DNA from: Paracoccaceae bacterium
GTDB taxonomy: Bacteria > Pseudomonadota > Alphaproteobacteria > Rhodobacterales > Rhodobacteraceae
Reading direction: 5' to 3'
NCBI GenBank assembly: GCA_030626365.1
Contig: DAOUPC010000014.1
Coordinates: 1 to 17,763, forward strand
Length of the DNA stretch: 17,763 nucleotides
Part shown: positions 13,473-17,763 of the stretch, in pieces
Layout: every line of letters begins with the position of its first letter
Numbering within the stretch: the stretch's first letter is position 1
The notes under the pieces: model-generated
What the model was told of the DNA's origin: nothing
Seen by the model: the letters and a program-made list of their open reading frames with translations, nothing else
Databases searched by the model: none
Made by a program: the position numbers and the translations under genes

Positions 13473-14366
13473 TCAATCGTTCAGGACATATTCAACAATC
13501 TCGGTTTGTTGGACCAGCAGGAAATTATCGTCTGCGATCATTGTCAGGCGCGTGCGGCCCTGCGCGTCACGCCAGACCGTCAACCCCTCAAGATTGTCAT
13601 GCGTGCCGGTCGGGGTTTGCACCAGAAGGTCTTCGTTTTGCGGCATGCCATCGATCAGATCCCATCGGCGCACGCGCGTGCGAAACCCCAGCACGCTCCA
13701 GGCGCGTTCCAGCAGATATAGCCGCCCATCGGGGCCAAAATCGGCCCCAACAGGCTGAAACCCAGTTCCGCCGGCAAGCGTGAAGGGTCGTGACCAGGTG
13801 GTGTTGTCATAGACAAAGACCCGGATATCCGGGCGGCGGCGGCCAAGGTCTTCGGGAATGGCGAAAAGCCGCCCCCGGTGATCCATGGCCAGGGCTTCGA
13901 GGGATTTGTTCCTTGGAAATCCGCGAAAGTCGGCGGGGTGGGGCAAAACCTGGGCCGGGGTGTCGGGCCGGATATGGCGTGACACGCGGGTGACCCCCTC
14001 GAACGAGATATAGATCGTGCCATCGGGGGCCAGGGCCAGCCCTTCGGAATCGGCAATGCGTGGGGTCAGGTATTTGCCGGTGCTGGCCTTTAGCCGCCAC
14101 ATCCGATGGGACGTGATGGCGGTTATCTGGTCGCCGCTGCGATTGATCGTGGCCTCAAGGATATGGCCACGGTCGGTAATTGCCGTCATTTTTTGCCCAT
14201 CCGGCGACAGTTCAATACCGGACCAGCCGCCAAACCACGGTTTATCCATGACCCATGGGAAACTGCCCAGATACCGTGCCTGCCCGGCCTTATCCGCAAT
14301 GGCGACAGAGGCAAGGCAGGCAAGGATCAGGGCAAGGGTTAATCTGAGCGCAGGACCGAAGTGCAT
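13473..14366 (-). CDS. exported esterase-like activity of phytase family protein
   Basis: 297 residues. The N terminus MHFGPALRLTLALILACLA has a basic residue, a hydrophobic core and an AIA-like signal-peptidase site near residue 24, so the protein is probably periplasmic. The rest looks like the phytase-like esterase domain (PF13449): repeated beta-propeller-type segments ADSEGLALAPDGTIYISFEG, KSLEALAMDHRGRLFAIPED and HDNLEGLTVW, plus FGPDGRLYLLER. Family function is poorly known; a phosphoesterase role is only suggested by distant phytase similarity. The ATG at 14366 lies inside the 3' end of mepA (28-base overlap), indicating translation coupled to mepA. It is last of the three-gene leftward operon, with the queuosine-precursor transporter following after a 92-base structured gap. 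Confidence 0.82.
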   Translation of the reverse strand: MHFGPALRLTLALILACLASVAIADKAGQARYLGSFPWVMDKPWFGGWSGIELSPDGQKMTAITDRGHILEATINRSGDQITAITSHRMWRLKASTGKYLTPRIADSEGLALAPDGTIYISFEGVTRVSRHIRPDTPAQVLPHPADFRGFPRNKSLEALAMDHRGRLFAIPEDLGRRRPDIRVFVYDNTTWSRPFTLAGGTGFQPVGADFGPDGRLYLLERAWSVLGFRTRVRRWDLIDGMPQNEDLLVQTPTGTHDNLEGLTVWRDAQGRTRLTMIADDNFLLVQQTEIVEYVLND

Positions 14367-15220
14367 TGTTTGGGCAGATCCGCCAGCACGTATTCGCGGC
14401 GTGGTTTTGGTTTGGATTTTGGGGCGTTCGGGTCGGCCGGCTTGGGTTTGGGTGGGTTCAGGATGTCATCAACCCACTTTTGTGCATCGCCACAGCCGTC
14501 ACCGGGTGGTGGCGGGGCCTGATTGGTGCAACCGCGCCGCCCCCTTGGGCAGGTCAGGCGCACATGGAAATGATAATGATGCCCCCACCACGGCCTGATC
14601 TTGCGCAGCCATTTGCGATTGCCTTTCGCGTCCTTGCACATCTGCACCTTGGCACCGGGAAAGACGAATATGCGCGCCACGCGTTTGTCTTTGGCCGCCT
14701 CGCGCAGGATACGGTGGTGGGCGCGGCTCCAGTTATCGTTGACATAGGCCCCTTTGGCCCGGCGGGTGGATATGGAGGAAATGTTTTCGCGCGCAGACGC
14801 GCTGTGGTTCAGACGCGAGGCAGGCAGCATCCAGATATCAATATCCAGCCCGATCTGATGGCTGCGGTGCCCCGAAATCATCGGCCCGCCGCGCGGTTGG
14901 CTGATGTCACCGATATACAATCCCTGCCAGCCCGGCTGTTTGGCGGCAAATGCGCTGAGATCATCGATGAAATCAATGGTGCGCGGATGCCCCCAGTTGC
15001 GGTTGCGCGACAGGCGCATGGCCTGCCATGTCGGGCCGGTTTCCGGCAGTTGCACGGCACCGGCAACACAGCCCTTGGCATAGCTGCCAAAGGCCGCGGG
15101 GCGTTGGTGTGATCCGTTGGTCTTGGCCCCGAACTGCTGCTTGGCCAGGGGTTCACCTGCTGCGGGCATGGCGATGCCCAGCAACAGGATCAGGCAGCAG
15201 GTCAGGCGTGCAAATGTCAT
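14339..15220 (-). CDS. mepA: penicillin-insensitive murein endopeptidase (M74)
   Basis: 293 residues. MepA is a periplasmic LAS-type zinc peptidase that cuts the D-Ala-mDAP cross-links of peptidoglycan. The N terminus MTFARLTCCLILLLGIAMP with AAG-E after it is a signal peptide. Metal ligands align with E. coli H113, D120 and H211: H121 and D128 in SHQIGLDIDIW, and H219 in WWGHHYHFHVRL; H214 and H217 match the other conserved histidines. Several cysteines (C51, C195, C224, C231, C243, C286) could form disulfides, as in E. coli MepA. The C-terminal part (about 255-275) is rich in Pro and Lys. The ATG at 15220 overlaps the MFS stop as ATGA; the frame is open upstream but only inside that gene. 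The 3' end overlaps the phytase-like gene by 28 bases. Confidence 0.93.
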   Translation of the reverse strand: MTFARLTCCLILLLGIAMPAAGEPLAKQQFGAKTNGSHQRPAAFGSYAKGCVAGAVQLPETGPTWQAMRLSRNRNWGHPRTIDFIDDLSAFAAKQPGWQGLYIGDISQPRGGPMISGHRSHQIGLDIDIWMLPASRLNHSASARENISSISTRRAKGAYVNDNWSRAHHRILREAAKDKRVARIFVFPGAKVQMCKDAKGNRKWLRKIRPWWGHHYHFHVRLTCPRGRRGCTNQAPPPPGDGCGDAQKWVDDILNPPKPKPADPNAPKSKPKPRREYVLADLPKQCTSVLRSD

Positions 15221-16581
15221 CCGGTCTGGTCCCCTTCGGCTTTGACCCAGAATAGCGGAATCATGCCGATAAAAAAGAGCACAACAATCGGCGACATCCC
15301 AAGGCGCGCACTTCCGGTCATTTCGGTGGCCAGCAGGATCAGTGCAGGCGCGATAAATGCGGTTGCGCGCCCGGAAAGCCCATAAAGACCAAAGCTTTCG
15401 GTGGGGGCATCGGGTGGGGAATGACGCACCATCATGGTCCGGCTTGAGGCCTGCAAAATTCCGCCCATGCCGCCAATCAAGACCCCGCAGCCAAGGAAAA
15501 TGATGTCCGGCAGGGTTGACCCTTCGGCCAGTGTAATCCCAAAGACCTGCGTGCGCGACATGCTGACAATCGTGGCGCACACAAAGATCAGCACCCAGAT
15601 TGAAAAGATGATCACCGGCTTTGGCCCAAGCCGTTTGTCGGCCTTGCCACCAAACCAGCTGAACACGGCCGATGATATAAGGGCAAGAATGCCAAAGATG
15701 CCGATCTGGGTCAGTTCCCAGTCCAGAACCAGCCGCGCATAGACGCCGCCAAACCCGTAAAGCCCGTTCAGCGCATCCCGATAGATCATCGATGACCCCA
15801 GATAGGCCGACAGGCTGACACGGCGGGGCAGGTTGGCCAGGGATTTTCCCAGATGGCTAAGGGCCTGTGCGACCGTCCCGCTTTTGCCGGTGGGCGTTTC
15901 ACGTACCCACAGGAAATAAGGGATCATAAAGACCGCATACCAAATCGCGGTGATCGGGCCGACAAACCGGGTGCCCTCTTTCTGATCCGGGTTAAGCCCG
16001 AATGCCGGGTCCAGCCCGACCAGTGTTTTGCCACTGCCCTGTTCGACAAAGAACACCAGTAAAATGATCAGCGAAATAAGCCCACCGGCATAGCCAAACG
16101 CAAAACCCGACCCGGATATTTCACCAATTTCATCCGGCGTGCCCAGCCCGGGAAGCTGAGAGTTGATAAAAATCAGCGCGTATTCTGCCCCGATAAAGCC
16201 CAACCCAAAGGCAATCAGCCCCCATTGCATGTTCGACCCGTCCGGCAAGGTCCACCAAAGTGCCCCGGCCCCGACCACATACATCGCGGAAAAAACAACG
16301 ATCCACGGCATTTTGCGCCCCGAGGTGTCCGCGAATGCGCCCAGCAAAGGGGCCCCAAAGCCAATGGTCAGCCCGGTTATCGTCAGGCACAAGGCCCAGA
16401 TGCTTTGGGCACCGGCCTTTGCCGCATCCGTGTCCAGCCCCTGTGACATATAGTGTTCGGCCGCAACGGCCGCGAAATAGGGGCCAAAGATGAAGGTGAC
16501 CAGCAATGTGTGATACGGCTGGCTGGCCCAGTCAAAGAACCACCAGCCCCAGATACGTTTGCGCGTTGATATATCAGCCAT
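15217..16581 (-). CDS. MFS transporter, UMF1/Atg22-like family
   Basis: 454 residues with about 12 hydrophobic segments; an inner-membrane permease. The N-terminal WGWWFFDWASQPYHTLLVTFIFGPYF and the GSGFAFGYAGG stretch are typical of the UMF1 family (PF11700), whose bacterial members have no established substrate; Atg22 in yeast exports vacuolar amino acids. The first half also has GAFADTSGRKMPWI, the usual MFS loop 2-3 motif. The ATG at 16581 (MADISTRK) is chosen because GGGGA stands upstream; an ATG at 16593 lacks a Shine-Dalgarno. Its TGA overlaps the mepA ATG by four bases, so it leads a MFS-mepA-esterase operon. This pairing could hint at movement of cell-wall turnover products, but that is inference. 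Confidence 0.88.
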   Translation of the reverse strand: MADISTRKRIWGWWFFDWASQPYHTLLVTFIFGPYFAAVAAEHYMSQGLDTDAAKAGAQSIWALCLTITGLTIGFGAPLLGAFADTSGRKMPWIVVFSAMYVVGAGALWWTLPDGSNMQWGLIAFGLGFIGAEYALIFINSQLPGLGTPDEIGEISGSGFAFGYAGGLISLIILLVFFVEQGSGKTLVGLDPAFGLNPDQKEGTRFVGPITAIWYAVFMIPYFLWVRETPTGKSGTVAQALSHLGKSLANLPRRVSLSAYLGSSMIYRDALNGLYGFGGVYARLVLDWELTQIGIFGILALISSAVFSWFGGKADKRLGPKPVIIFSIWVLIFVCATIVSMSRTQVFGITLAEGSTLPDIIFLGCGVLIGGMGGILQASSRTMMVRHSPPDAPTESFGLYGLSGRATAFIAPALILLATEMTGSARLGMSPIVVLFFIGMIPLFWVKAEGDQTG

Positions 16582-16638
16582 GCCTGTCCCCATTGTTTTG
16601 TTAACTATGGGTATGACAGGGGAAGGGCATTTTAATCA

Positions 16639-16653
16639 AGTATCACGTGTACT
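16639..16653. promoter_or_regulatory. CACGTG-centred near-palindrome between divergent MFS operon and yggT
   Basis: AGTA-T-CACGTG-TACT: a perfect 6-bp palindrome flanked by complementary arms with one unpaired base. It lies in the 152-base divergent gap (16582-16733), about 58 bases upstream of the MFS start and 80 bases upstream of yggT. It could be an operator for either side. I see no convincing promoter pair in this gap; TTGATT with CATACC 18 bases on (minus) is the best leftward match and is weak. Confidence 0.2.
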
Positions 16654-16733
16654 TTGGTTGGTATTCGCGGGCTCCTCTTGCCCTTTGGCCGCGCGCCGCT
16701 TAGGTGAAGGGCGGTTCGACAAGAGGGAAGCGC

Positions 16734-17021
16734 ATGCAGTCACTGTACCAAATCCTGAACCTGATCCTGGATGTGGTCTGGTTCTTCATTATTGCCCATG
16801 TGATCATGAGCTGGCTGATCAATTTTCAGGTGCTTAACCTGCAACAACAGTTCGTGGCCCAGGCCTGGGACGGACTGAACCGTATTCTTGAGCCGCTTTA
16901 TACGCCGATCCGCCGGGCGTTGCCGCGGATGCAGGGTATTGACCTGGCCCCGCTGGTTGTTCTGCTGTCGATTGTTATTCTGCGTATCGTCCTGCGGAAT
17001 AATGCGGCGTTCTTCTACTGA
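16734..17021 (+). CDS. YggT family membrane protein
   Basis: 95 residues with two hydrophobic helices (about 7-29 and 70-88) around a conserved linker EPLYTPIRRALPRMQGIDLAPL (53-74), the mark of the YggT family (PF02325). Members are small inner-membrane proteins linked in some bacteria to cell division, osmotic shock tolerance and membrane integrity; the exact function is unknown. The ATG at 16734 is preceded by AAGAGGGAAG, a strong ribosome binding site; a GTG at 16704 is in frame but less likely. It is followed 143 bases later by recQ on the same strand. That gap holds a weak 5-bp hairpin (17074-17089) followed by TTGTT, too weak to call a terminator. Confidence 0.92.
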   Translation: MQSLYQILNLILDVVWFFIIAHVIMSWLINFQVLNLQQQFVAQAWDGLNRILEPLYTPIRRALPRMQGIDLAPLVVLLSIVILRIVLRNNAAFFY

Positions 17022-17113
17022 TATCAGCGCCTTTGGTGTCGTCTGAATTTGGGGCCGCATGGCAGGGCAAAGCAGGGCTAGTGCGCCCTTGTTCACGATA
17101 TCTTAGTATGTGA

Positions 17114-17143
17114 TTGTCCTGATCAAGAGCAGATAGATAAAAT
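17114..17143 (+). promoter_or_regulatory. candidate promoter for recQ
   Basis: TTGTCC (17114-17119), 18 bases, TAAAAT (17138-17143), about 20 bases before the recQ ATG. The surrounding 60 bases are clearly more AT-rich than the neighbouring genes, as expected for a promoter. Overlapping TATACG slightly downstream is an alternative -10. Confidence 0.35.
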
Positions 17144-17164
17144 CTTATACGAGGCCCAAAAGCC

Positions 17165-17763
17165 ATGAACGGCGCTGCCCCGCTTTTGCGTGATGTATTT
17201 GGATTCGACACCTTTCGTCCGGGTCAGGAGGAAATCGTCGAGGCCGTGGCAGCCGGTGAAAACGTGCTGGCGATCATGCCCACGGGTGGCGGAAAATCCT
17301 TGTGCTTTCAATTGCCGGCGCTGATGCGCGACGGGGTGACGGTGGTCATATCACCGCTGATTGCCCTGATGCGGGATCAGGTGCGTGCTTTGCAGGAATC
17401 CGGGGTGGTGGCGGGTGCGCTGACGTCGGGCAATACCCAGGAAGAAACCGATGCGGTCTGGGATGCGCTGGAAAAGGGGCAGTTAAAGCTGCTTTATATG
17501 GCCCCCGAGCGGCTGGCGGCAGGGTCGGCAATGGGCATGTTGCGCCGGATCGGGGTAAGCCTGATCGCCGTGGACGAGGCCCATTGCGTATCGCAATGGG
17601 GCCATGATTTCCGCCCGGATTACCTGCGGATCGGGGAATTGCGCCGTGCGCTGGGCGTGCCGCTGGCTGCATTCACCGCCACCGCAGATGCCGAAACCCG
17701 TGAAGAGATTGTGCAAAAGCTGTTTGACGGGGCGGCCCCACGGACCTTTCTGCACGGCTTTGA
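17165..17763 (+). CDS. recQ: ATP-dependent DNA helicase RecQ, N-terminal part (cut by window edge)
   Basis: 199 complete codons are visible and the frame is open at the right edge. RecQ is a 3'-5' superfamily 2 helicase acting in recombination and fork repair. Visible motifs in order: motif 0 FRPGQ (17-21), Walker A PTGGGKS (39-45), motif Ia VISPLIALMRDQV (61-73), Walker B VDEAH (136-140), the RecQ-specific aromatic-rich loop CVSQWGHDFRPDY (141-153), and motif III FTATA (170-174). The remaining helicase domain, RQC and HRDC domains would lie to the right. The ATG at 17165 fits the family start; no strong Shine-Dalgarno is seen (GAGG lies 13 bases upstream). It may have its own promoter. Confidence 0.95.
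   Translation, partial: MNGAAPLLRDVFGFDTFRPGQEEIVEAVAAGENVLAIMPTGGGKSLCFQLPALMRDGVTVVISPLIALMRDQVRALQESGVVAGALTSGNTQEETDAVWDALEKGQLKLLYMAPERLAAGSAMGMLRRIGVSLIAVDEAHCVSQWGHDFRPDYLRIGELRRALGVPLAAFTATADAETREEIVQKLFDGAAPRTFLHGF

Noticed and set aside
17074..17089. Terminator after yggT
   Set aside because: Only five base pairs with an interrupted T stretch.

Overview
The window reads as a chromosomal segment of a GC-rich alphaproteobacterium, most likely a member of the Rhodobacterales (Roseobacter/Rhodobacter group). The evidence is the leftward block rpsT-echA-mutM facing the rightward pair ubiE-ubiB, which as I remember it lies beside dnaA and the replication origin in that group; the close resemblance of the encoded proteins to that group; and one intergenic element that looks like a repeat scattered through Rhodobacterales genomes. 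No RNA gene, CRISPR array, transposase or phage gene was found. It is mostly housekeeping and metabolic DNA and I see no clear new defence or mobile system.

Layout. 1-4409 is the conserved core: the 5' part of rpsT (ribosomal protein S20), a crotonase-type enoyl-CoA hydratase and mutM (8-oxoguanine glycosylase) on the minus strand, then ubiE and ubiB (ubiquinone biosynthesis, one base apart) on the plus strand. 4442-8310 is more accessory: a short-chain dehydrogenase (+), an aldehyde dehydrogenase (-) and glycerol kinase glpK (+). Between the aldehyde dehydrogenase and glpK lies the decayed C-terminal end of a peptide-type ABC transporter ATPase, still overlapping the aldehyde dehydrogenase start codon, so this part has been rearranged.

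8297-12213 is leftward: a PhzS-like FAD monooxygenase whose 3' end overlaps that of glpK, isopentenyl-diphosphate isomerase (idi) just upstream of it, a P1/S58-family self-processing aminopeptidase, and a second short-chain dehydrogenase. 12292-16581 is also leftward: arfB (ribosome rescue), a YhhQ-type queuosine-precursor transporter with a two-hairpin leader, then a tightly overlapping trio transcribed in the order UMF1-type MFS transporter, mepA (murein endopeptidase), exported phytase-like esterase. 16734-17763 is rightward: yggT and the N-terminal third of recQ, cut by the window edge.

Genes that plausibly work together are ubiE with ubiB (quinone synthesis), the MFS-mepA-esterase operon (cell envelope), and perhaps idi with the FAD monooxygenase. 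Most other neighbours look independent. Points most worth a second look are the ABC-ATPase remnant, the structured leader of the queuosine-precursor transporter, the tandem 13-bp repeat upstream of idi, the dispersed repeat, and a run of nine G inside ubiE.
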